DNA from: Kitasatospora sp. NBC_00458
GTDB lineage: Bacteria > Actinomycetota > Actinomycetes > Streptomycetales > Streptomycetaceae
NCBI RefSeq assembly: GCF_036013975.1
Contig: NZ_CP107904.1
Span: 4,403,001 to 4,467,000, forward strand
Direction of reading: 5' to 3'
Length of the DNA stretch: 64,000 nucleotides
In this document: positions 18,722 through 26,572 of the stretch, piece after piece
Position numbering within the stretch: position 1 is the first letter of the stretch
Layout of the letters: every line of letters begins with the position of its first letter
The notes under the pieces: model-generated
What the model saw: the letters and a program-made list of their open reading frames with translations, nothing else
Database searches by the model: none
What the model was told of the DNA's origin: nothing
Position numbers and translations under genes: made by a program

Positions 18722-20326
18722 ATGACCGAGTCCCACCCCCCGTCGACCTCCTCCGAGCCCGCCGACCCCGGCGGCGCGAGCGGGCTCTCGGTGCTCGACC
18801 CACCCGGCTTCGCCGGCCCGGTGCCCGGCACCGCGGAACCCGGCGGCCCCGACGGAACGTCCGACGGCCGGACCACGGCCGACGGCCACGCCCCGACGGG
18901 CGGACCGGACGGACCGGACGGACCGGACGCGACCGGTGAGCCGGGCTCCTCCGGCGACCGGGTCCCGGCCGGTGCGCAGGGCACCGCCGGTGCACAGGGC
19001 ACGTCCCCGTCCGCCGTGCAGGACCGTTTGGCCGGACGGCTGTCCGATTTCACCAGCCTGCACGAGCACACCGAGCTGCTCGCCCGCGCCCGCGGCCTCG
19101 ACGCCACCCTCGCCGCCGTACTGGCCTCCGGCACCGCGCTGCTCGGTGCCCGCCGCGCCCTGCTGGTCAGCCGGCTGCCCGGCGGCGGCCCCAGCCAGCC
19201 GCTCGGCCTCGGCCTGGACCGCGCCAGCCTCGGCTCGCTGGAGACCGTCCCGCCCGACCAGAGCCTGGTCGCCCGGCTGCTGCGGGAACACGACCGGCCC
19301 GCCGAACTGCGGTCCCGCGACCTCGCCCGCGACCCCGTCGTCGGCGCCCGGCTCCGCGAGCTCGCCGGCGGCCTCGGCCTGGGCGGCTGCTACGGCCTGC
19401 CGCTCGTCACCGAGGAGGACGGGCCGCTCGCCGCCGTCCTCTGGTTCTACGACGAACCCGCCGAGCCCACCGACCGCCAGCGCGAGCTGGCCCGCCGGTA
19501 CTGCGAGGTGGCCGCCCCGCTGCTGGCCAAGCAGCTGGACGCGGAGAAGGTCCGGCGCACCACCGAGGCCCTGCGCCGCGGCCTGCTGCCCGACCGCCTC
19601 CCCCAGCCCGCCGGCCTCCGGCTGGCCGCCCGGCTGGTCCCGGCCGGGCTGGACCGCTCCTCCGGCAGCGACTGGTACGACGCCATCCCGCTGCCGGACG
19701 GCACGGTCGGCCTCACCGTCGGCTCCGTCTCCGGTGACGGACCGGGCGCCGGCCCGGGCGCCGCCCCCGGCGCGGCCGCCGCGATGGGCCGGGTCCGGTC
19801 CGCGCTGCGGGCGTACGCGGTGCTGGAGGGCGAGGACCCGGTGTCCGTCCTCGGCGACCTCGAACTGCTGCTCAAGACGACCGAGCCGGCCCGCAGCGCC
19901 ACCGCCGTCTACGCCTGGGTGGAGCCGGAGGAGCGCCGGATCACCCTGGCCGGGGCAGGCCACTGCCCGCCGGTGCTGGTCACCCGGCACGGCGCCGAGT
20001 TCGTCGAGACCTCGCTCTCCGCGCCGCTCGGCATGCTGTCCTGCTGGGAGGCGCCCGGTGTCGAGCTGACCGCCGAGCGGGGCGACTCGCTGGTGCTCTA
20101 CACGGAGGGCCTGGCCCGCCGGTTCGGCCCGACCCTGCACGCCGGGCAGGCCAACCTGCGGCGGGCCGCGGCCGACGCACCGCGTGACGTCCGGATCGAC
20201 CCCGACCGGCTCTGCGCGCACCTGCTGGCGGTCTGCGCGGGACGCGAGGCGTCGGCCCGCCCGGGCTCCCCCGCGCCCGGCCCGGCCACCGACGACCTGA
20301 TGCTGCTGGCCGCCCGGTTCGAGTGA
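18722..20326 (+). CDS. SpoIIE/RsbU-type PP2C-like protein with altered metal ligands
   Basis: 534 residues: a disordered Pro/Gly/Asp N-terminus (~100), a GAF-like sensor (about 110-275, LGGCYGLPLVTEEDGPLAAVLWFYDEP), then a PP2C/SpoIIE domain (GSDWYDAIPLPDG, Asp317; LVLYTEGLA; final DDLMLLAARFE). The canonical GDVxGHG loop reads GSVSGDG, so the first metal Asp is Ser335, and the TDG motif is TEG (Glu462). It may be a weak phosphatase or a pseudo-enzyme acting on anti-anti-sigma partners. ATG 18722 follows AGGAG; an in-frame ATG at 18668 is possible. Confidence 0.82.
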   Translation: MTESHPPSTSSEPADPGGASGLSVLDPPGFAGPVPGTAEPGGPDGTSDGRTTADGHAPTGGPDGPDGPDATGEPGSSGDRVPAGAQGTAGAQGTSPSAVQDRLAGRLSDFTSLHEHTELLARARGLDATLAAVLASGTALLGARRALLVSRLPGGGPSQPLGLGLDRASLGSLETVPPDQSLVARLLREHDRPAELRSRDLARDPVVGARLRELAGGLGLGGCYGLPLVTEEDGPLAAVLWFYDEPAEPTDRQRELARRYCEVAAPLLAKQLDAEKVRRTTEALRRGLLPDRLPQPAGLRLAARLVPAGLDRSSGSDWYDAIPLPDGTVGLTVGSVSGDGPGAGPGAAPGAAAAMGRVRSALRAYAVLEGEDPVSVLGDLELLLKTTEPARSATAVYAWVEPEERRITLAGAGHCPPVLVTRHGAEFVETSLSAPLGMLSCWEAPGVELTAERGDSLVLYTEGLARRFGPTLHAGQANLRRAAADAPRDVRIDPDRLCAHLLAVCAGREASARPGSPAPGPATDDLMLLAARFE

Positions 20327-20460
20327 CGCCGGCCGGGCCGGAGCACCCGGCCGGACCGCTCCGGCCGACGCGGCGCACGGCTCCGGCCGACCGTCGCCGC
20401 AGCGCTCCGGCCGACGCGGCGGGGCCGCCCGGCACCCGGCCCGGTGGCCGGTCCGGACGG

Positions 20461-20500
20461 CCCCGAACGGACCCGAACGGCTCCGAACAGCCCCGAACAG
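20461..20500. repeat. Four 10-bp direct repeats upstream of aminopeptidase P
   Basis: Four consecutive decamers of the form NCCCGAACGG/NCCCGAACAG lie 100 bp before the gene. One-turn phasing would suit a regulator, but similar arrays elsewhere here suggest slippage. Confidence 0.55.
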
Positions 20501-20599
20501 TCGAGCGGCCGGGCGTCCGTACCATGGACGCACGGCCGCCCACGGGTGTCGCGATCCGACATGACCGAGGCGGCACCACCCCGCAAGGAGGCGACGTAC

Positions 20600-22102
20600 G
20601 TGACCGAGGACCGCACCCCGGCGGTGGCCGAGAACCCCGAGGCCGCCGGCGGCGACGAGGAGCCCCAGCAGTTCAAGGGCCGCAAGAACGGCCTCTACTC
20701 CGAGGTCTCCGACGAGCTGGCCGCCTCGATGAAGTCCGGCTGGGCCGACACCGAGCTGCACGGCCTGACCCCCGTCGCCCAGGCCCCCTACGCCGCCGAG
20801 CGCCGCGCCCGGCTCTCCGCCGCCTACCCCGGCGAGCGCCTGGTGATCCCCGCCGGCACCCTCAAGATCCGCTCCAACGACACCGACTACGGCTTCCGCG
20901 CCGCCAGCGAGTACGTGCACCTCACCGGCGACCAGACCGAGGACGCCGTGCTGGTCGCCGAGCCCACCGGCGACACCGGGCACGAGTTCGGCCTCTACCT
21001 GCTGCCCCGCTCCGACCGCGAGAACGGCGAGTTCTGGCTGGACGGCTACGGCGAGCTGTGGGTCGGCCGCCGGCACAGCCTCACCGAGCAGGAGCAGCTG
21101 CTCGGCCTGCCCGCCCGCGACGTCCGCAAGGCCGCCGACGAGCTGGCCGGGCGGGCCAAGGACGGCAGCGCCCCGACCCGGATCGTCCGCGGCTACGACG
21201 CCGGCCTGGAGGCCGCGCTCGGCGAGGTGCTGGACGCCGACCGGGACGCCGAGCTCAAGGAGTTCCTGAGCGGCCTGCGGCTGGTCAAGGACGAGTGGGA
21301 GATCGGCGAGCTGCGCGCCGCCTGCGCCGCCACCGTCAACGGCTTCACCGACTGCGTGCGCGAGCTCGGCCAGGCCGTCGCCACCTCCGAGCGCTGGATC
21401 GAGGGCACCTTCTGGCGCCGGGCCCGCGTCGAGGGCAACGACGTCGGCTACGGCTCGATCTGCGCGGCCGGCCCGCACGCCACCACCCTGCACTGGGTCC
21501 GCAACGACGGCGACGTCCGCCCCGGCGAGCTGCTGCTGCTCGACGCCGGCGTCGAGACGACCACCCTCTACACCGCCGACGTCACCCGCACGCTGCCGAT
21601 CGACGGCCGCTTCGACGAGCTGCAGCGGAAGATCTACGACGCGGTCTACGACGCGCAGGAGGCCGGTATCGCGGCCGTGAAGCCCGGCGCCCGCTTCCGC
21701 GACTTCCACGACGCCTCGCAGCGCGTGCTCGCCGAGCGCCTGCTCGCCTGGGGCCTGCTGGACGCCTCGGTGTACGACGTCGAGAAGGTCCTGGAGCTGG
21801 GCCTGCAGCGCCGCTGGACCCTGCACGGCACCGGCCACATGCTCGGCCTGGACGTCCACGACTGCGCCCACTCCCGCACCGAGGAGCACGTCGACGCGCT
21901 GCTCGTGCCGGGCATGGTGCTCACCGTCGAGCCCGGCCTGTACTTCCAGCTGGACGACCTGACCGTCCCCGAGGAGTACCGCGGCATCGGCGTCCGGATC
22001 GAGGACGACATCCTGGTCACCGCCGACGGCAACGAGAACCTCTCGGCCGGCCTGCCGCGCCGGGCCGAGGACGTCGAGGCGTGGATGGCCTCGCTCGCCT
22101 GA
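20600..22102 (+). CDS. pepP: Xaa-Pro aminopeptidase (aminopeptidase P, M24B)
   Basis: 500 residues. The N-terminal creatinase-like domain (FRAASEYVHLTGDQTEDAVLV) and C-terminal pita-bread domain carry the dinuclear metal ligands: LLLLDAGVETTTLYTADVTRTL, HGTGHMLGLDVHD, LTVEPGLYF and GIGVRIEDDILVT. It removes the N-terminal residue from Xaa-Pro peptides in the cytoplasm. GTG 20600 has AAGGAGG 8 nt upstream. It is likely monocistronic, with a candidate hairpin (22183-22220) downstream. Confidence 0.93.
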   Translation: MTEDRTPAVAENPEAAGGDEEPQQFKGRKNGLYSEVSDELAASMKSGWADTELHGLTPVAQAPYAAERRARLSAAYPGERLVIPAGTLKIRSNDTDYGFRAASEYVHLTGDQTEDAVLVAEPTGDTGHEFGLYLLPRSDRENGEFWLDGYGELWVGRRHSLTEQEQLLGLPARDVRKAADELAGRAKDGSAPTRIVRGYDAGLEAALGEVLDADRDAELKEFLSGLRLVKDEWEIGELRAACAATVNGFTDCVRELGQAVATSERWIEGTFWRRARVEGNDVGYGSICAAGPHATTLHWVRNDGDVRPGELLLLDAGVETTTLYTADVTRTLPIDGRFDELQRKIYDAVYDAQEAGIAAVKPGARFRDFHDASQRVLAERLLAWGLLDASVYDVEKVLELGLQRRWTLHGTGHMLGLDVHDCAHSRTEEHVDALLVPGMVLTVEPGLYFQLDDLTVPEEYRGIGVRIEDDILVTADGNENLSAGLPRRAEDVEAWMASLA

Positions 22103-22182
22103 GCCCGCCCGACCGCACACCCGGCCGCGCGCCCGACCGCGCGCCGGCCCGTGCACCCCGCCGCCCGACCGGCGGACACCGC

Positions 22183-22220
22183 GGGGCCCGGTTCACCTCT
22201 CCGGAGGCCGACCGGGCCCC
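22183..22220. terminator. Candidate terminator hairpin
   Basis: GGGGCCCGGT (22183-22192) pairs perfectly with ACCGGGCCCC (22211-22220) around an 18-nt loop, after the aminopeptidase gene. No T tract follows. Confidence 0.5.
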
Positions 22221-22250
22221 GCTGCGCTGCCCGGCGGCACCGGGGGTCGC

Positions 22251-22330
22251 GGTCCGCAGGTCCGCGCAGGTCCGGGAAGGCCCGCGCAGGTCCGGGAAGG
22301 CCCAGGAAGGTCCGCGCAGGTCCGGAAAGG
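22251..22330. repeat. Array of about eight 10-bp tandem units
   Basis: Decamers alternating between TCCGCGCAGG and TCCGGGAAGG types form a perfectly phased array, with a 20-bp higher-order repeat, 70 bp before the GlxA-type regulator. Confidence 0.75.
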
Positions 22331-22398
22331 TCGGCTCTGGCCGGGACGACTACACTCACCGGCATCCCGCCAGCCGACGCCCAGCCCGAGGGGACCTC

Positions 22399-23436
22399 AT
22401 GGCCGACCAGCAGACCACCGGTCCGGTGGCCGTCACGATCGGCCGGCGGCCGGAGCCGGTGCACGACGTCGCCGTGTACGCCTTCGACGGCATGACGCCG
22501 TTCGAACTCGGCGTGGTGGTCGAGGTGTTCGGGCTGGCCAGGCCGGAGCTGAACGGACTGCTCGCCGCCCCCTGGTACGGACTGAGGGTGTGCGCCGACC
22601 GGCCCGGCACCCCGCTCCGCTCCGTCGGCGGCTTCTCCCTCACCGCCGAGCACGGCCTGGACGAACTCGCCGCCGCCGACACCGTGGTGGTGCCCGGCGT
22701 GCCGAACGCCTTCAGCGGCGAGGTCTCCCCCGGCCTGGTCACCGCGCTGCGCACCGCGCACGACCGCGGCGCCCGGATCGTCTCGATCTGCTCCGGCGCC
22801 TTCGCGCTCGCCGCCGCCGGCCTGCTGGACGGCCGCGAGGCCACCACCCACTGGCGGTACGCCGACCTGCTCCAGCGGCGCCACCCGGCGGTCCGGGTCA
22901 ACCCCGACGTGCTGTACGTGGACAGCGGCTCCGTGCTGACCAGCGCCGGCAGCGCCGCCGGGATCGACCTCTGCCTGCACCTGGTCCGCCGCGACCACGG
23001 CGCGCGGGTGGCCAACAGCGTGGCCCGCCGCTTCGTCGTGCCGCCCCACCGGGACGGCGGCCAGGCCCAGTTCATCGAGGCCGCCGTCCGGCCGGTCGAG
23101 GAGGAGGACGACGGGATCGCCCGCTCCATGCAGTGGGCCCTGGACCAGCTCGCCTCGCCGCTGACCGTCTCGCTCCTGGCCCGGGCCGCCCGGATGTCCG
23201 ACCGGTCCTACCTGCGGCACTTCACCGCCCGCAACGGCACCAGTCCGATGCGCTGGGTGATCAGCCAGCGCGTCGCCGCCAGCCTGCCCCTGCTCGAATC
23301 GCCCGACGGCACCGTCGAGGAGATCGCCACCGCCGTCGGCTTCGAGAGCGCCGCCACCTACCGCCACCACTTCGGCCGGGTGATGCGCACCTCCCCGACC
23401 GCCTACCGCCGCTCCTTCGGCCGCGGCGCCGCCTGA
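22399..23436 (+). CDS. GlxA-family transcriptional regulator (DJ-1/PfpI domain plus AraC HTH)
   Basis: 345 residues. The N-terminal DJ-1/PfpI-like domain includes VAVYAFDGMTPFELGVVVEVFGL and IVSICSGAFALAAAGLLDGREATTHWRYADLL, with a Cys at the nucleophile-elbow position. The C-terminal AraC HTH is FTARNGTSPMRWVISQRVAASLPLLE and VEEIATAVGFESAATYRHHFGRVMRTSPTAYRRSF. It probably senses a small metabolite or ADP-ribose-type ligand. It resembles the second GlxA-type regulator at 45016. ATG 22399 follows GAGGGG. Confidence 0.92.
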   Translation: MADQQTTGPVAVTIGRRPEPVHDVAVYAFDGMTPFELGVVVEVFGLARPELNGLLAAPWYGLRVCADRPGTPLRSVGGFSLTAEHGLDELAAADTVVVPGVPNAFSGEVSPGLVTALRTAHDRGARIVSICSGAFALAAAGLLDGREATTHWRYADLLQRRHPAVRVNPDVLYVDSGSVLTSAGSAAGIDLCLHLVRRDHGARVANSVARRFVVPPHRDGGQAQFIEAAVRPVEEEDDGIARSMQWALDQLASPLTVSLLARAARMSDRSYLRHFTARNGTSPMRWVISQRVAASLPLLESPDGTVEEIATAVGFESAATYRHHFGRVMRTSPTAYRRSFGRGAA

Positions 23437-23754
23437 CGGCCACCGGCCGACGACCGACGACCGACGACCGCATCACCGGAGCCAGTCCGAGCCGTCGACC
23501 GTCCACCGCACGTCTCACCGAACTCGGCTGCGCCTCCTGGCGGGAACCGGCGGGTCGCCCGTTCCCGCCCTGCACGGCGGCCGTGCGCTGTCGGCTCCGA
23601 ACGCACCCGGACGATCGGCCTCCGTCGGCGAACCGACCCCTTCGGCGAACCGACCCCTTCGGTCCCCGGCTTCCCGCTACGTTGGGCCGGGGCGGCTTCG
23701 AACCGGCTGCCTGACACCACGACACTCGGATCCCCAGGAGAGGAGATACGGACG
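23437..23754. other. Intergenic region with a duplicated 17-mer
   Basis: A 17-bp unit around CGGCGAACCGACCCCTT occurs twice in tandem (about 23625-23658). The likely ribosome site of the next gene, AGGAGAGGAGA, is at its right end. No gene is seen. Confidence 0.5.
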
Positions 23755-24762
23755 ATGCTGCGCAGGGAGGGCGACGGGGTCACGTGGTGGATCCGTCGGG
23801 AGCAGCTTGAGGGCCGCACCGGCGTGCCGCACCGGAGCCTCGTGCTGACGCTCGCCACCCGGGGCGGCGCCGACGAGCAGGCCCGACTCGGTTCGCTCCT
23901 CCTGGAGTTGCTGGAGGACGGGTTCCAGGAGGCCGGAGCTTCCGCCGTGTTCCGCGGGGCCGCCGTCACCCGGCACGACTTCGGCCGCGAGCCCTTCGGT
24001 GAACGCCACTTGCTGGACGGGCTGCTGGACGTGCTGGCCACCGGGGAGGTGTTCCAGAGCAACTGGCTCTGGACGGTGACCGGGACCGGGGTCGCGGAGG
24101 AGGCGAAGCCCGGCCACGTCGGACTGGACCTCCGGGGCGGCCGATTCGGGTCCGACATCTGGCAGTGGCAGATCGACGCCGGCGCGGAGACCGGATCGGA
24201 CGCCTTCCTCGACCACCTGGCCGTCCTCTGGGCCGACAGCCTGCGGGTCGTCGGTGAGCGCACCGACCTGCTCTGGGGCGGCGTCTACCACGACGTCTAC
24301 GCGATGAGCGAGCCCCCGTACGAGCGCTACCACGGCATCCTGCAAGGGCTGCAGACGGCCGACCGGCATCCGCGCGGCTACTACTGGTGCAACCACCTGT
24401 CGGCCGGTCAGCTCGACCGGCTCGGCGGGATCGACACGGTGGCGAGGCGCGCCGCCGAAGCGGGCCTCGCGGCCGAGCCGGTCCTCCGGGCCGGCGCACC
24501 GGCGGGGCTGCTGGTCACCGTGCGGGAGCCGGTGACCGCCCTCTCGGACGAGGCGCTCGCGGCCGTCCGGGACCTCGTGGCCCCGGCGCTCCACCCGCAG
24601 CCGTACCACTGGTACGGCGGCCCACCGCTGCGGGTGCTGAAGGAGCCGGGAACGGCGTTCCGACCGATCCCGGCGGACATCATCGAGCCCTGGTTCGAGA
24701 ACGATCCGCCGATCGAGCCCGACGGCGGGATCGCCCGGCGGCTGGTACCCGACGAGGACTGA
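23755..24762 (+). CDS. Protein of unknown function, possibly DUF3396-like
   Basis: 335 residues, no signal peptide or membrane segment, rich in Trp and Tyr. I do not recognise it securely. The stretch GYYWCNHLSAGQLDRLGGIDTVARRAAEAG followed by LLVTVREPVTALSDEALAAVRDLVAPALHP recalls DUF3396 (type VI immunity-like) proteins, but weakly. The C-terminus ends FRPIPADIIEPWFENDPPIEPDGG. ATG 23755 has GGAGAGGAGA upstream. It is a single gene converging on tipA across a terminator. Confidence 0.75.
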   Translation: MLRREGDGVTWWIRREQLEGRTGVPHRSLVLTLATRGGADEQARLGSLLLELLEDGFQEAGASAVFRGAAVTRHDFGREPFGERHLLDGLLDVLATGEVFQSNWLWTVTGTGVAEEAKPGHVGLDLRGGRFGSDIWQWQIDAGAETGSDAFLDHLAVLWADSLRVVGERTDLLWGGVYHDVYAMSEPPYERYHGILQGLQTADRHPRGYYWCNHLSAGQLDRLGGIDTVARRAAEAGLAAEPVLRAGAPAGLLVTVREPVTALSDEALAAVRDLVAPALHPQPYHWYGGPPLRVLKEPGTAFRPIPADIIEPWFENDPPIEPDGGIARRLVPDED

Positions 24763-24791
24763 GCCCGGCCGGGAAGCCCGCTCGACCCACC

Positions 24792-24833
24792 GGCCCCGGT
24801 CGGACCCCACCCCGTGGGAGTCCGGCCGGGGCC
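24792..24833. terminator. Bidirectional hairpin terminator
   Basis: A stem of about 16 bp (24792-24808 with 24817-24833) between the convergent unknown-function and tipA-like genes. Confidence 0.75.
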
Positions 24834-24844
24834 GTGTCGTGCGG

Positions 24845-25288
24845 TCAGGCCTGTCCGCCGGTGCGGCGGGCGGCGTTGGCGAGGATGGCGTCGTGCAGCC
24901 ACCGGGCGAGGCCCGGGGCGAGTTGCTCGTAGACGGCGGTGAAGCGCGGATCGGCGACGTACATCTCGGCGAGGCAGCAGTGCATCTCGTGGCCGCACTC
25001 GTAGAAGTTGCCGGTGATCTGCTGCCGGTGCTCCTCGGCGAGGCCGGTCGCCGGGCCGCCGTCGGCCGGTTCGCCGGCCGTGAAGGCCTCGACCAGACGG
25101 GCGTTGAGCGCGTCGCCCTCCGCCTTGATCCGCTCCCAGTCGGCCTTGTCGTAGCCGCCGGTGCGGCGCTGCGACTCCGCCCAGGCCCCGGTGGAGCCCC
25201 AGCGCTGTTCCGCCTCGGTCTCCCACTCCTCCCGGTAGGAGTCGCCGAAGACCTCGAACTTCTCCTCCGGGGTCAGCTGAATGCCCAT
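24845..25288 (-). CDS. Predicted internal translation product TipAS (147 aa)
   Basis: In-frame ATG 25288 within tipA starts the ligand-binding domain. Its ribosome site GGAGG is at 25297-25301 (complement). Separate translation of TipAS is established for the S. lividans gene; here it is inferred. Confidence 0.65.
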   Translation of the reverse strand: MGIQLTPEEKFEVFGDSYREEWETEAEQRWGSTGAWAESQRRTGGYDKADWERIKAEGDALNARLVEAFTAGEPADGGPATGLAEEHRQQITGNFYECGHEMHCCLAEMYVADPRFTAVYEQLAPGLARWLHDAILANAARRTGGQA

Positions 25289-25642
25289 CTTCTCTGCCTC
25301 CATGGCGTGTTCGACGGCCGCGGCCAGTTCCTGGAGGCGGGCGATGCGGTCGGTCAGCAGTCGGTGCTGGCGCCGCAGGTGCTCGCTCGGGCTCACCGAG
25401 CCGTCGTCCAGGATGGCCGCGATCTCCTCCAGGGGGAACCCGAGTTCGCGGTAGAACAGGATCCGCTGCAGCCGGTTGAGGTCGCCCTCGTCGTACCGGC
25501 GGTAGCCGGCCCGGGTGCGGCCCCGGGGGTTCAGCAGGCCGATCTCGTCGTAGTGGTGCAGGGTGCGGACGGTCACCTTGGCGAGCCTCGCCACCGTGCC
25601 GACCGCGTACCCCGCGCCGCCGGCTCCTTCGCCGCCGTTCAT
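24845..25642 (-). CDS. tipA: TipA-type MerR regulator (thiopeptide-induced), with internal TipAS start
   Basis: 265 residues. The MerR HTH is YAVGTVARLAKVTVRTLHHYDEIGLLNP with TRAGYRRYDEGDL. A coiled coil (about 85-115) precedes a TipAS ligand domain beginning MGIQLTPEEKFEVFGDSY. FYEC at 213-216 puts Cys216 where TipA of S. lividans uses a Cys to bind thiostrepton covalently. Met119 has its own GGAGG 8 nt upstream, so the short TipAS form is probably made too, as known in S. lividans. The gene start at 25642 has AAGGGAG. An upstream CCTCNCG dyad suggests autoregulation. Confidence 0.94.
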   Translation of the reverse strand: MNGGEGAGGAGYAVGTVARLAKVTVRTLHHYDEIGLLNPRGRTRAGYRRYDEGDLNRLQRILFYRELGFPLEEIAAILDDGSVSPSEHLRRQHRLLTDRIARLQELAAAVEHAMEAEKMGIQLTPEEKFEVFGDSYREEWETEAEQRWGSTGAWAESQRRTGGYDKADWERIKAEGDALNARLVEAFTAGEPADGGPATGLAEEHRQQITGNFYECGHEMHCCLAEMYVADPRFTAVYEQLAPGLARWLHDAILANAARRTGGQA

Positions 25643-25678
25643 CCGGGTGCTCCCTTCGTGCTGACCACGACCCTCCTT

Positions 25679-25700
25679 CCTCCCGTTGCGTGAGGGTCAA
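25679..25700 (-). promoter_or_regulatory. TipA-type operator/promoter
   Basis: Minus strand TTGACC (25700-25695) is followed by CCTCACG-CAA-CGGGAGG (25695-25679), close to the CCTCACG dyad of the classic tipA promoter. The -10 is poor, as expected for an activator-dependent promoter. Confidence 0.7.
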
Positions 25701-25819
25701 GTCCAGTGTCACCGGGTCGGCCGGTGGACGAGTCTCCGAGCGGACCGGCCGGTCGCCGCTCCGGATTGGACGGTCCCGACGATTGCCGGGCCGTGCGGGC
25801 GGCCGTCAGCATGTGGCGC

Positions 25820-26572
25820 ATGACCACTCCCCCCGCCCCGTCCCTGCGCCGACGGCTCGCCGCGGAGGCGGTCGGCACGGCCGTGCTGGCCGCCGTGGTG
25901 GTCGGCTCCGGCTTCCAGGCCGACGCGCTGACGACGGACGCCGCGCTGCGCTTCCTCGCGAACGTCGGAGCCTCGGCGGCCGCCCTGGCCGTGCTGATCG
26001 ACCTGTTCGCCCCGGTCTCCGGCGGGCACCTCAACCCGTTGGTGACGGCCGGTGCCTGGTGGGCCGGGCGGGGCACGCCCGCCGGTCTGCCGCTGCGCGA
26101 GGCGGCCGGGTACGCCGCGGCGCAGGGCCTCGGCGCGGTCGCGGGCACGGCGCTGGCCGACGCGATGTTCGGGCATCCGCTGCTCGGGCCGTCCGCGGTG
26201 CCGCGCGACGGCGGTGCGCTCCTGCTCGGCGAGGCGGTGGCCGCCGGAACGCTGCAGCTGGTGGTGGCCTGGGCGACGGGCGGCGGGAGCGGGCGTCCGG
26301 CACCGGGGTCGGTCGGGCTGTGGGTCGGGGCGGCCTGCTGGGCGACCTCCTCGGGCGGCTTCGCCAACCCGGCCGTCACGTTCGGCCGGATGTTCACCGA
26401 CGGCTGGACCGGCATAGCCCCGGGCTCGGTCCCGGGATTCCTCCTCGCGCAGGCCGCCGGCGCGGCGGCCGGGCTCGCGCTGGCGGGCCTGTTCTTCGGC
26501 GGCGGCGGCGGGCGGCGGAAGGCCGTCGACCGGCCGTGCGGGAGGGCCCGGGGCCGGACCGGCCCCGGCTAG
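25820..26572 (+). CDS. MIP/aquaporin-family channel
   Basis: 250 residues with six hydrophobic segments and two half-membrane loops. The first pore motif is GGHLNPLVT (NPL in place of NPA) and the second is GGFANPAVTFGRMFTD (NPA kept). The arrangement resembles bacterial AqpZ/AqpS-like channels for water, glycerol or arsenite. ATG 25820 is used; ATG 25811 is in frame, and neither has a good ribosome site. The stop TAG lies in the CTAG used as insertion target by the adjacent IS. It is divergent from tipA. Confidence 0.85.
   Translation: MTTPPAPSLRRRLAAEAVGTAVLAAVVVGSGFQADALTTDAALRFLANVGASAAALAVLIDLFAPVSGGHLNPLVTAGAWWAGRGTPAGLPLREAAGYAAAQGLGAVAGTALADAMFGHPLLGPSAVPRDGGALLLGEAVAAGTLQLVVAWATGGGSGRPAPGSVGLWVGAACWATSSGGFANPAVTFGRMFTDGWTGIAPGSVPGFLLAQAAGAAAGLALAGLFFGGGGGRRKAVDRPCGRARGRTGPG
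26569..26572. repeat. Target-site duplication CTAG (left copy)
   Basis: CTAG abuts the IS at 26573, and its last three bases are the stop codon of the aquaporin-like gene. The right copy is at 27470-27473. Confidence 0.85.

Noticed and set aside
18128..22156. Very long minus-strand open frame (over 1300 codons)
   Set aside because: It runs antiparallel through the phosphatase-like and aminopeptidase genes. High GC keeps the opposite frame open, and its residues are Gly/Ala/Val/Gln-rich without domains.
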